NCBI GenBank assembly: GCA_964369605.1
Contig: CAYJFD010000028.1
Span: 1 to 27,905 of the forward strand
Direction: 5' to 3'
Source: CAYJFD01 sp964369605
GTDB lineage: Bacteria; Bacteroidota; Bacteroidia; Bacteroidales; UBA932
Length of the DNA: 27,905 nt
The position numbers were made by a program, and so were the translations under genes. Under the pieces are notes generated by a model, which saw nothing but the letters and a program-made list of their open reading frames with translations, did not search any database and was not told where the DNA came from. Below are positions 1-7,493 of the stretch, in pieces (position 1 is the stretch's first letter; each line of letters starts with the position of its first letter).

Positions 1-125
1 TAAAAGTAGGTAGGAGCAATTACTATGTAAATGAAAACCTTGCCAATTTATTTATGAACCAAAAAACAATTACCAAAGATAGGACTGAGTCAATAGAATC
101 AATACATAATACAACCATAAATTAA
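1..125 (+). CDS. 3' end of an unidentified gene, possibly a Fic-like or winged-helix protein
   Basis: Reading frame 3 is open from the window edge to a TAA at 123-125, giving about 40 residues. They include GRSNYYVNENLANLF. A glycine-arginine-x-x-tyrosine-tyrosine tail followed by a hydrophobic helix is reminiscent of the C-terminal winged-helix end of Fic/Doc-family proteins, and such genes are sometimes found inside Type III restriction-modification loci. That identification rests on pattern memory of a very short fragment. The open frame itself is directly visible, but 40 codons could occur by chance. The res gene lies about 130 bp downstream on the same strand. Confidence 0.35.
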   Translation, partial: KVGRSNYYVNENLANLFMNQKTITKDRTESIESIHNTTIN

Positions 126-148
126 TTGTATTCAAAACGATAAATAGC

Positions 149-241
149 ATACATATCATATATAATATGTATGCAAAAGTGTCAAATCGAATATATATCA
201 TATTTAATATGTATACAAAAGTGCCAAATCGAATACATATC
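149..241. repeat. Two 42-bp tandem repeats with an internal palindrome, upstream of res
   Basis: Units at 149-190 and 191-232 match at 38 of 42 positions, and a third copy begins at 233-241 (ATACATATC) before the match ends. The first unit contains the inverted repeat ATACATAT (149-156) and ATATGTAT (165-172) around an 8-nt spacer, and the second unit has a slightly degraded version. The array ends 13 bp before the preferred res start at 255. Position and symmetry suggest repeated operator sites or a transcript hairpin controlling res, but no regulator is visible in the window. Confidence 0.75.
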
Positions 242-254
242 TAAAACAATCGCA

Positions 255-3200
255 ATGAAATTTAACTTTAAAATACAACCATACCAGACTGAAGCGGTCG
301 AAAGTATTGTATCTGTTTTTGCAGGGCAAGACGTGTGTAGTAGTGTAGAATATATAAGAGATCTAGGTAAGATTGAAAAAGCTATAGTGCAACCACTAGA
401 AAGTAGTTTATTTGCTGCTGAACCTACTGTAGCTTATAGAAAGGCTGACGAATACGGTGAGGTGATAGATCTTGACGATACGGCAGGGTTTAAAAATGAG
501 GAAGTTGCGCTCTCGGATGGCGACTTGCTAGCTAACATTCATCGTCTTCAGAATCAGAACAATATAAAACAATCTCCAACGCTAATAAAGGGATTGGGGC
601 GTTGCTCGCTTGATATTGAGATGGAGACGGGAACTGGTAAAACCTACGTCTACATAAAGACGATGTTCGAGATGAACAAACGCTATGGTTGGAGTAAGTT
701 TATAGTGGTTGTGCCGAGTATCGCAATTCGTGAGGGCGTGAAGAAGAGCTTTGAGATGATGGAGGATCACTTTATGCAGCACTATGGCAAAAAGGCTCGC
801 TACTTCGTTTATAATAGTTCAGACCTAACAAAGATAGATACCTATTCGAGCAGTGCAGGTATCAATGTGATGATTATAAATACTCAGGCATTTGCAACAT
901 CGCTCAAAGAGGGCGGCAGAGGTAAGGAGAGCCGTATTATATACTCGGGGCAAGATGATTTTCAGAGTCGTCGCCCTATAGATGTAATCAAGGTAAATCG
1001 CCCGATTATAATTCTTGACGAACCTCAGAAGATGGGAGGTGCGGTTACACAAGCAGCACTAGGGAACTTTAATCCACTATTTACGCTAAACTATTCGGCA
1101 ACTCACCTCAAGCAGAATAACTTGGTTTACGTGCTTGATGCACTAGATGCTTACAACAAGCGATTGGTAAAGAAGATAGAGGTGAAAGGATTTGAGGTGA
1201 AGAACTATAGAGGCACGGATAAATATTTATATCTCGACAGTATTATAACTTCGCCAACTAAGCCACCAAGAGCAAGAATTGAGTTGGAAGTTAAATATGA
1301 AAAGTCCTCTAAGATAAATCGAGAGACACGTATATTAGGCGTTGATGATAATTTATACCATACCTCAAACAGTATGGAGCAATATCAAGGCTACGCTATT
1401 AGTGAGATAGATCCTCTGCGAGGGACTGTTACCTTTACAAATGGTGTGGTAATCACCAAGGGAGATATAGTTGGCGATATTTCTGAGCGCGATATGCGAC
1501 GTATTCAGATACGAGAGACTATTATTTCCCATTTTGAAAAGGAAGAGAGGCTCTACAATATGGGGATTAAAACGCTATCACTGTTCTTTATTGACGAGGT
1601 TGCAAAATATCGAATATACGATGAAAATGGCGAAGAGGCTTTGGGCGAGTATGGGGCAATATTTGAGCAGGAGTACAACAATATTCTAAACGAGAAATTG
1701 TCTCTGTTTCGCTCCGACTATCAAGAGTATTTGAGGCAACATTCAACGTCTGCTATTCATAAGGGATATTTTAGCATCGACAAGAAATCGGGGAAGAGCA
1801 TCAACAGCGAGACGAAAAAGAATGCAGATTTCTCAGATGACATATCGGCCTATGACCTGATTTTGAAGAATAAAGAGCGATTATTGAGCTTCGAGGAGCC
1901 TGTGCGCTTTATATTCTCACACTCTGCTCTGCGTGAGGGTTGGGATAACCCAAATGTATTCCAGATATGTACTCTAAAGCACTCTGATTCTTCGACGGTT
2001 AAGCGTCAGGAGGTTGGACGTGGTTTACGTTTGTGTGTGGATCAATCTGGAAGTAGAATGGATAGCGAGAGCTGTGGCAATGAAGTTCACGATATAAATA
2101 TGCTTACGGTAGTTGCAAGCGAAAGTTATTCTGGCTTTGTTGCAGATTTGCAAAAACAGATTAAGGAGGTATTATATGATCGTCCAACAAAGGCTACAAT
2201 GGAGTATTTCGAGGGCAAAAGCGTTAAGGTTGGTGATGATATATTCACTATTGATGCAAAGCAAGCTAAATTAATATATAAGTACCTACTCAAAAATGAC
2301 TATATTGACGAGGAAGACGCAGTGACAGATTCATATAGGACGGACGCTATCAATAATGTGTTAGCTCCACTATCGGAGGATTTAGCACCGATGACCTGGG
2401 GTGTGCATATGTTGATTCAGAGCATCTTTGACGATAGTATTCTTGAGAATATGATTACAAATGGTAATGACACAAAGATTCAAGAGAATAAGCTCAACGA
2501 TAATTTCTACAAGAAAGAGTTTCAGACTTTGTGGGGCTACATCAACAAGAAATACTCGTTTAATGTGTCTGTAGACTTTAATAGCGACGAGTTGATAAAG
2601 AATGCCGTTGCTCATATAAATGAAAAACTATTTGTTACGGAGCTTAAATATACAACTACAACTGGGCAGCAGCGCAAAAGTATAAATGAGCACGAAGTTG
2701 GGCGAGGAGCATCTTTTGAGGCATCTAAAAGTAGAACACAGACTTTGAGGAATGCGTCTGCAGGTCAAATTAAATATGACTTGATTGGGAAAATAGCTGA
2801 AGGGGCAACCCTTACTCGCAAAACGGCTGGGGCAATACTTAAAAGCATATCACCAGTATCTCTTTCAATGTTTGCATATAACCCTGAGGAGTTTATCTCA
2901 AAGGTTATAAGGCTTATTAAAGAGCAAAAGGCGACAATGATAGTACAGCATATTGGTTATGATCAGATAGCAGGAGAATATGATAATACTATTTTTACAG
3001 CAGCTAAAAGTTCTCAAAATATTAACAATGCCTTTAAGGCGAAAAAGCACATTCAAGATTATGTGTTTACAGATGGTAGTGCAGATAAAAGCATCGAGCG
3101 TAAGTTTGCAGAGAACCTTGATATTGCAGAGGAGGTGTGCGTATATGCGAAATTGCCAAAAGGTTTTGCTATTCCAACCCCTGTGGGCAACTACTCGCCA

Positions 3201-3416
3201 GACTGGGCTATTGCTTTTGAAAAAGGTAGCGTCAAGCATATTTTCTTTATTGCCGAGACTAAGGGTACAATGGAGTCATTGCAACTTAGACCAATCGAGC
3301 AAGCTAAAATCAAATGTGCAAGAAAGCTATTCAACGAACTATCTACAAGCAATGTAAGATATTACGATGTTGATAGTTATGAGAATTTATTGGCGGTAAT
3401 GAATAAAATTAGTTAA
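255..3416 (+). CDS. res: Type III restriction enzyme, Res (helicase-endonuclease) subunit
   Basis: The protein is the DNA-translocating and cleaving subunit of a Type III restriction-modification system, which works with a Mod methyltransferase to cut DNA lacking the cognate methylation. From the ATG at 255 it has 1053 residues. Visible motifs are helicase Walker A METGTGKT (residues 123-130), motif II DEPQK (255-259), motif VI QEVGRGLR (585-592), and a C-terminal PD-(D/E)xK nuclease signature with SPDW (Asp983) followed by AETKG (Glu1001, Lys1003). All expected parts are present, so the enzyme looks intact. An in-frame ATG at 171 would add 28 residues encoded by the 42-bp tandem repeat; this is probably untranslated, because the RES-type N-terminus (KIQPYQTEAV) starts just after 255. 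Mod is not in the window and should lie upstream of position 1. No RM partner follows; the next gene is an unrelated protease. Confidence 0.9.
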   Translation: MKFNFKIQPYQTEAVESIVSVFAGQDVCSSVEYIRDLGKIEKAIVQPLESSLFAAEPTVAYRKADEYGEVIDLDDTAGFKNEEVALSDGDLLANIHRLQNQNNIKQSPTLIKGLGRCSLDIEMETGTGKTYVYIKTMFEMNKRYGWSKFIVVVPSIAIREGVKKSFEMMEDHFMQHYGKKARYFVYNSSDLTKIDTYSSSAGINVMIINTQAFATSLKEGGRGKESRIIYSGQDDFQSRRPIDVIKVNRPIIILDEPQKMGGAVTQAALGNFNPLFTLNYSATHLKQNNLVYVLDALDAYNKRLVKKIEVKGFEVKNYRGTDKYLYLDSIITSPTKPPRARIELEVKYEKSSKINRETRILGVDDNLYHTSNSMEQYQGYAISEIDPLRGTVTFTNGVVITKGDIVGDISERDMRRIQIRETIISHFEKEERLYNMGIKTLSLFFIDEVAKYRIYDENGEEALGEYGAIFEQEYNNILNEKLSLFRSDYQEYLRQHSTSAIHKGYFSIDKKSGKSINSETKKNADFSDDISAYDLILKNKERLLSFEEPVRFIFSHSALREGWDNPNVFQICTLKHSDSSTVKRQEVGRGLRLCVDQSGSRMDSESCGNEVHDINMLTVVASESYSGFVADLQKQIKEVLYDRPTKATMEYFEGKSVKVGDDIFTIDAKQAKLIYKYLLKNDYIDEEDAVTDSYRTDAINNVLAPLSEDLAPMTWGVHMLIQSIFDDSILENMITNGNDTKIQENKLNDNFYKKEFQTLWGYINKKYSFNVSVDFNSDELIKNAVAHINEKLFVTELKYTTTTGQQRKSINEHEVGRGASFEASKSRTQTLRNASAGQIKYDLIGKIAEGATLTRKTAGAILKSISPVSLSMFAYNPEEFISKVIRLIKEQKATMIVQHIGYDQIAGEYDNTIFTAAKSSQNINNAFKAKKHIQDYVFTDGSADKSIERKFAENLDIAEEVCVYAKLPKGFAIPTPVGNYSPDWAIAFEKGSVKHIFFIAETKGTMESLQLRPIEQAKIKCARKLFNELSTSNVRYYDVDSYENLLAVMNKIS

Positions 3417-3501
3417 TATTCATTATATGTAGACGGCATAAATAATACCGAAAGAGATAATTGAACGAATGTTATTAATACAAAAGTAGCTTACTTGAAA
3501 G

Positions 3502-5745
3502 ATGATACCCCAACAAAACAATATGCATAAATACAGAAATATAAGAAAAGCTATGACAAGAACTTTGGTTTTTGGATCTGCTATTTTACTTGTCGGTTTA
3601 TTATGTCTGTTCTGTAGATCTAATACTGTTCACAGTAAAGCAGATAATATAGAAGCTTTTGCAAAAGTTTATGGAGTAGTTAGATGGTTTTACCCTGGAG
3701 ATGAGGCTCAGCAGGTAGATTGGAATAAGTTTGCGACTTATGGTATCTCAAAGCTTGTTGATAGCGATTCTCCGGAGGAACTAAAGATTAAGCTTCAGGA
3801 AGTATTTGCTCCTTTTTCACGATCAGTTGTAATTTCAGATAGTCCTCAATACAATATCAAGAATATTAATCCTAATGACACCTCGGATATGGACATTGTA
3901 TCTTGGCAGCATAGTGGGGTAGGGTTAGGATTATGGAGTAATCAATATATAAGCAAGCGTACAAATCGCCCATATCAAACAGAAAGTGTAGCGAAATTAG
4001 CTATCATAAAAGAAATGCCTGCAGCAAATGTCGTAGGGGAGAAATTAAAAGTTAGTGTTAAACTTAAGAACAACAATGCTGAAGAGTTAAAAGTATTCTT
4101 TAAGTCGGCTATTAATAATCCCAGTGCTGAAGATTATATTAACTTTTGTGTGTCAGATACTAGCCAAAAACCTATTGAAAACTATGGGGACTGGAAAGTC
4201 TACACTAGCACACTAAATATAAACCCAGAGCATAGTAATTCAATTATTCGCGTTGGAATTTATGTAGAAGGAGAAGGTGAATTTCAAGTTAGTGATATCA
4301 AGTTTAGTTGTCCGAATGATATAGACTATGAAAATGTAATATATACTACTACTAATCATAATTTATATAATTATTATTATGGAGCAGAGGGATTAACTAT
4401 CTCAACTAAGAATTTTATATTTGATGACTATTGTGAATTCGGAGAAGTAGCTACTATAAAACTTGCAGAAAACTTATATGCGCATATACCACTGGCATTA
4501 TATGGAACAAAATATCATACTTATCCGAAAATAGACAAAAGCATATTAGATAATTATTTGGGAATTATTTCGACACACGGTTCATCTGAAAAAGATTTAA
4601 TGTTAGCTGATATTATAGTCAGTTGGAATGTTTTTAAATATTTTCATCCCTACCTAAGTGATTTAAATTTGGACTGGGATAATAAGCTAAAGGAAACTAT
4701 AAATCTAGCCCTAGCATATTCTGATAAGAAATATCATCATAGACCTTTAAAATTAATGACAGCAGCACTAAAAGATGCGCATATTGAAGTCAATCTGCCA
4801 TTTGAAGAATCCAACGCTGCAGCTAGATATCTCCCAATAAGAGTCCAGAAAATAAATAATGAACTTGTTGTATCTAAGTCAATTAGTGATAAAATTGAAG
4901 TTGGTGATATTATTGAATCTGTTAATAACGATATGGCAATATCCAGCTATGAATCTATAGAAGAGGAGATATCTGGCAGTCCTCAATTTAAAACCTTAAA
5001 AGCCGAAATGTTCTGGTTAAGATCCTTCAATAAGGAAAATGCAGTAGAACTGAATCTAAAAAGAAATAATAAAACATTCAGTGTAAATACAGCTTTGGTA
5101 GATAGAGAAGAGTACCTCACAAGGATAAATTATTTCGATCAAGGTAGAGAAAGCGGATGGGTTAACGAAAATACAATATATTTGAATCTTGCTTGTACTG
5201 ATTTTTCGGAGATAAAAGACTATCTGTCTAAACGAAGAGATGATCAGACAGTTATTATAGACCTTAGAAATGGGACACGTTTTCTACTTTCGAATCTTTT
5301 ACCTCTAATTTCAGATACAAAAAATATGATTTCGGGACAAAAAGGCATAAGCAATACCCCGTCTGTAATTCGTCCAGAAACTCCGAATATTCTAGGAACA
5401 GTACCAGAGATATCCCAAAAGAATCCTAATAGAAAAAATATTTTTCTAGCTGGAGCATCAAGTTATTCTCACCACGAGGAAGTGCTAGACTATGTTCGCT
5501 ATGCAGGTTTAGGAATTTTCGTAGGAACTAACACAGGGGGCTGTAATGGTGCGATAAATGTTATACCACTTCCCTCAGGAGGAATTATACAGTTCACTGG
5601 AAGAAAGCTGATAGGCAGTCTAGGTAAATCTAGCGACTATTATGCTATAGGAATAAAACCAGATATATACATAGAAAAATCTATTGAAGACATAAAACTT
5701 GGCCGCGACCCTTTACTAGATTACTGTAAGAACCTAGCAGATTAA
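3502..5745 (+). CDS. S41-family (tricorn/C-terminal processing-like) peptidase with PDZ domain, membrane-anchored or secreted
   Basis: The 747-residue protein has a positively charged N-terminus and a hydrophobic segment at about residues 19-38 (LVFGSAILLVGLLCLF), read as a signal anchor or signal peptide, so the rest probably acts outside the cytoplasm. Two related tricorn-like modules are seen: VYGVVRWFYPGDE near the N-terminus and VFKYFHPYLSDLNLDWD in the middle. LKDAHIEV carries a likely catalytic His (427). A PDZ-like stretch follows (about 440-510, with VGDIIESVN), then the S41 core with VIIDLRNG and ASSYSHHEE, where Ser656 falls at the position of the nucleophile in the usual SAS-x-x-E motif. 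The core is atypical (YSHH for the usual ASAA), so activity is likely but not certain. In-frame ATGs at 3523 and 3553 are alternative starts. No TAnnTTTG promoter element was seen in the 85 bp upstream. No operon partner is evident. Confidence 0.75.
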   Translation: MIPQQNNMHKYRNIRKAMTRTLVFGSAILLVGLLCLFCRSNTVHSKADNIEAFAKVYGVVRWFYPGDEAQQVDWNKFATYGISKLVDSDSPEELKIKLQEVFAPFSRSVVISDSPQYNIKNINPNDTSDMDIVSWQHSGVGLGLWSNQYISKRTNRPYQTESVAKLAIIKEMPAANVVGEKLKVSVKLKNNNAEELKVFFKSAINNPSAEDYINFCVSDTSQKPIENYGDWKVYTSTLNINPEHSNSIIRVGIYVEGEGEFQVSDIKFSCPNDIDYENVIYTTTNHNLYNYYYGAEGLTISTKNFIFDDYCEFGEVATIKLAENLYAHIPLALYGTKYHTYPKIDKSILDNYLGIISTHGSSEKDLMLADIIVSWNVFKYFHPYLSDLNLDWDNKLKETINLALAYSDKKYHHRPLKLMTAALKDAHIEVNLPFEESNAAARYLPIRVQKINNELVVSKSISDKIEVGDIIESVNNDMAISSYESIEEEISGSPQFKTLKAEMFWLRSFNKENAVELNLKRNNKTFSVNTALVDREEYLTRINYFDQGRESGWVNENTIYLNLACTDFSEIKDYLSKRRDDQTVIIDLRNGTRFLLSNLLPLISDTKNMISGQKGISNTPSVIRPETPNILGTVPEISQKNPNRKNIFLAGASSYSHHEEVLDYVRYAGLGIFVGTNTGGCNGAINVIPLPSGGIIQFTGRKLIGSLGKSSDYYAIGIKPDIYIEKSIEDIKLGRDPLLDYCKNLAD

Positions 5746-5790
5746 ATTCATGTTCTAACAAGCTGAGTAGTCCACAATAGTATATTAGTA

Positions 5791-5855
5791 TATTTTTGCA
5801 CAGAAAATCACACTAATGTAGTATAACTGTGCAAAAAATCACTATTTTTGTAGTG
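5791..5855 (+). promoter_or_regulatory. Palindromic promoter/operator region of the abiEi gene
   Basis: Two sequences match the Bacteroidetes -7 element TAnnTTTG: TATTTTTG at 5791-5798 and again at 5843-5850. A perfect 11-nt inverted repeat, TTTTTGCACAG (5793-5803) and CTGTGCAAAAA (5827-5837), spans the gap. Two smaller palindromes lie inside or next to it: ACTA-ATG-TAGT (5812-5822) and CACTA-TTTTTG-TAGTG (5840-5855). The last one covers the downstream -7 box. AbiEi proteins are known to repress their own operons by binding inverted repeats, so this is probably an autoregulatory operator. No clear -33 TTTG was found at standard spacing. Confidence 0.6.
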
Positions 5856-5873
5856 TCATAATTTTTGAATGTT

Positions 5874-6506
5874 ATGGAAAAGCTAAAAGAGATAGGTATT
5901 ATACCAGTTGATTTTGCGGTGCTGAAGTCTATACTTTCGCACTCTGCTTCTGCACGCAATAAGGTTGCGCAGCTTGAAAAGTCAGGGCAACTTGTACGCC
6001 TAAAGCGAGGGCTGTATGTAGTATCGCCCAAGGTGTCGGACAAAATAATATCAACAGAACTAATCGCCAACCACATATATGGTCCATCTTATGTATCGAT
6101 GGAGAGTGCGTTGAGGTTTTACGGCTTGATACCTGAGAGTGTCTATGCTGTGCGCTCGATGACCTTGAAAAGGTCTCGTGATTTTGATAACTCAATTGCT
6201 CGATTTGATTACACGCAGTGCCCAAGCGAGTATTATTCTATTGGAGTTCGTCAAGTGGAACGAGATGGTTATGCTTTTCTTATTGCAACGCCCGAAAAGG
6301 CTCTTTGCGATTTGATTGCCTACACTCCAAAGCTAAACCCTCGATTTATTAGCTCTATGCGAGAGTATTTGGAGGAGGATTTGCGCCTCGATATGGAGGA
6401 GTTCTATAAAATGGATGTTGAGATTTTCAGAGAGTGTGCCAAGGTGGGCAAGAAGAGCGCTGAGATAAATAATATAATAAAGATAGTTGAAAATTTGGTC
6501 AAATGA
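5874..6506 (+). CDS. AbiEi-family antitoxin/transcriptional regulator, apparently without its toxin
   Basis: The predicted 210-residue protein resembles the AbiEi antitoxins of type IV toxin-antitoxin (abortive infection) systems. An N-terminal winged-helix DNA-binding part (AVLKSILSHSASARNKVAQL, then LVRLKRGLYVV) is followed by the conserved region with YGPSYVSMESALRFYGLIPE and, later, ATPEKALCDLI. Family members repress their operon and neutralise an AbiEii nucleotidyltransferase. The start is taken at the ATG at 5874; extension to a TTG at 5865 is possible but unnecessary. The stop overlaps an ATG (ATGA at 6503-6506), the arrangement expected for a coupled toxin gene, but that frame closes after 9 codons and no nucleotidyltransferase sequence follows before cutC. 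The gene therefore looks like an orphan antitoxin, or the toxin has been deleted. Confidence 0.8.
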   Translation: MEKLKEIGIIPVDFAVLKSILSHSASARNKVAQLEKSGQLVRLKRGLYVVSPKVSDKIISTELIANHIYGPSYVSMESALRFYGLIPESVYAVRSMTLKRSRDFDNSIARFDYTQCPSEYYSIGVRQVERDGYAFLIATPEKALCDLIAYTPKLNPRFISSMREYLEEDLRLDMEEFYKMDVEIFRECAKVGKKSAEINNIIKIVENLVK

Positions 6507-6585
6507 TTACTTTGCACAGCTTGCGGATATGATGCGATTAAAGCAAAAAGACTGAGCTTATTAACGAGCAGAAAGCAAAAGAGGG

Positions 6586-6610
6586 TAACTAAAAATAAAA
6601 CTTTTAGTTA
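6586..6610. repeat. Perfect 9-bp inverted repeat (possible terminator hairpin)
   Basis: TAACTAAAA (6586-6594) and TTTTAGTTA (6602-6610) are exact reverse complements around a 7-nt loop. The hairpin lies between the convergent abiEi and cutC genes, where terminators are expected. The stem is AT-only apart from one GC pair and is not followed by a clean T-run on either strand, so a terminator role is uncertain. Confidence 0.5.
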
Positions 6611-6614
6611 GGTC

Positions 6615-6672
6615 AACTGTACACGCCTATATCACCTACAGGTGCTTTAAAGCCGTATTCGTGTGTACAGTT
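6615..6672. repeat. 58-nt inverted repeat with a nested hairpin between convergent genes
   Basis: AACTGTACAC (6615-6624) and GTGTACAGTT (6663-6672) are exact reverse complements, and pairing continues inward for two more positions (G-U, then C-G), giving a 12-bp stem. The enclosed region carries a second hairpin, CACC-TACA-GGTG (6633-6644). Neither strand has a T-run after the stem, so it is not a standard intrinsic terminator. It could be a structured RNA, a convergent-gene insulator, or the remnant of a small mobile element. Together with the hairpin at 6586-6610 it fills most of the gap between abiEi and cutC. Confidence 0.6.
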
Positions 6673-6685
6673 CAAATTATGATGA

Positions 6686-7447
6686 CTATTCCTCCCCCAC
6701 AGCCTCAATCAAGCCCTGTATTTTGCGGGGGCTGGTTTGGTCTTTGGTGAATTCTTTGGTGAGTTCTTTGGGGTCGTTGGTTGTGCCCATGGAGATTTGG
6801 GGGTTTCGGTAGAGCATGTTTGATTCGATTTGTTCTTTGGCGGAGCTGTGGAATTCGTGGGCACCTGTGGTGTCGCGGATTTCTTTAATGTTGTTTTCGT
6901 TGATGCCGCAGCCAGGCATAATGATAATGCGTGAGTTGGCTTGGATTATTAGTTCTTTTAGAAGGAAGCGGCCTTCGTAAGCGGTGGCTTTGCAGCCAGA
7001 GCTTAGGATGCGATCAAAGCCTAGCTCGATGATGTCTTCTAGGGCTTGAGAGGGGTCGCAGGTGGCGTCAAAGGCTCGGTGGAAGGTCGTGTTTAGGCCT
7101 TGGCATTGCTTTAGCAGGTACTCACATTTGGTTTTATCAACTTTTCCTTCTGGGGTTAGACAGCCGAAGACGACGCCGTCAGCGCCTAGTTCTTTGGCCA
7201 TTTTTATGTCAGACTTCATTATTTCGATTTCTTGGTCGCTGTATAGGAAGTCCCCTCCACGTGGGCGTATGATTACGTTAAGTGCTATGTTGATGTTTTT
7301 TCGTGCTGCTAGGATTTCTCCATAGCTAGGTGTGGTTCCGCCCTCTGGCATACCTGCGCATAGTTCTACTCTGTGGGCTCCACCTTTTTGTGCTTCAAGG
7401 CAGCTAGCTGCTGAGTTTGCGCAATTTTCTATTATTATCCTGCTCAT
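6686..7447 (-). CDS. cutC: CutC family protein (TIM-barrel, copper homeostasis-associated)
   Basis: The 253-residue protein matches the CutC family throughout: ENCANSAASCLEAQKGGAHR at the N-terminus, ELCAGMPEGGTTPSYG, NVIIRPRGGDFLYS, GVVFGCLTPEG, FHRAFDA and ILSSGCKATAYEG, ending with a GCGINENNI segment and HSSAKE. The family forms a cytoplasmic TIM barrel of about 240-250 residues, so the length is normal. CutC was first linked to copper tolerance in E. coli, but its biochemical role remains unclear. Here it diverges from a sugar porter and sugar kinase, with only 46 bp between the start codons, which suggests a metabolic role or shared control rather than a metal pathway; no copper gene is nearby. 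The start ATG at 7445-7447 fits the family N-terminus. Confidence 0.92.
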   Translation of the reverse strand: MSRIIIENCANSAASCLEAQKGGAHRVELCAGMPEGGTTPSYGEILAARKNINIALNVIIRPRGGDFLYSDQEIEIMKSDIKMAKELGADGVVFGCLTPEGKVDKTKCEYLLKQCQGLNTTFHRAFDATCDPSQALEDIIELGFDRILSSGCKATAYEGRFLLKELIIQANSRIIIMPGCGINENNIKEIRDTTGAHEFHSSAKEQIESNMLYRNPQISMGTTNDPKELTKEFTKDQTSPRKIQGLIEAVGEE

Positions 7448-7454
7448 ATCTCCG

Positions 7455-7472
7455 CAAATTTACTTATTTTTG
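7455..7472. promoter_or_regulatory. Divergent -7 elements for cutC and the sugar porter
   Basis: On the plus strand TATTTTTG at 7465-7472 matches TAnnTTTG and would place the transcript start about 15 nt before the porter gene. On the minus strand the reverse complement of 7455-7462 reads TAAATTTG, also a match, and would start a cutC mRNA with almost no leader. The two boxes are 2 bp apart, so the promoters should compete for polymerase. No good -33 TTTG was seen for either, so both calls rest on the -7 box and position. Confidence 0.45.
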
Positions 7473-7493
7473 TGAACAATTAACCTAAAAACT

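Noticed and set aside
171..254. Longer res start at 171
   Set aside because: The extra 28 residues come from the tandem repeat, and the conserved N-terminus begins right after the ATG at 255.
6606..6672. Integron attC-like site (GTTAGGT followed by a palindromic region)
   Set aside because: The GTTRRRY-type box is on the wrong side and no matching RYYYAAC partner closes the structure; no integrase is present.
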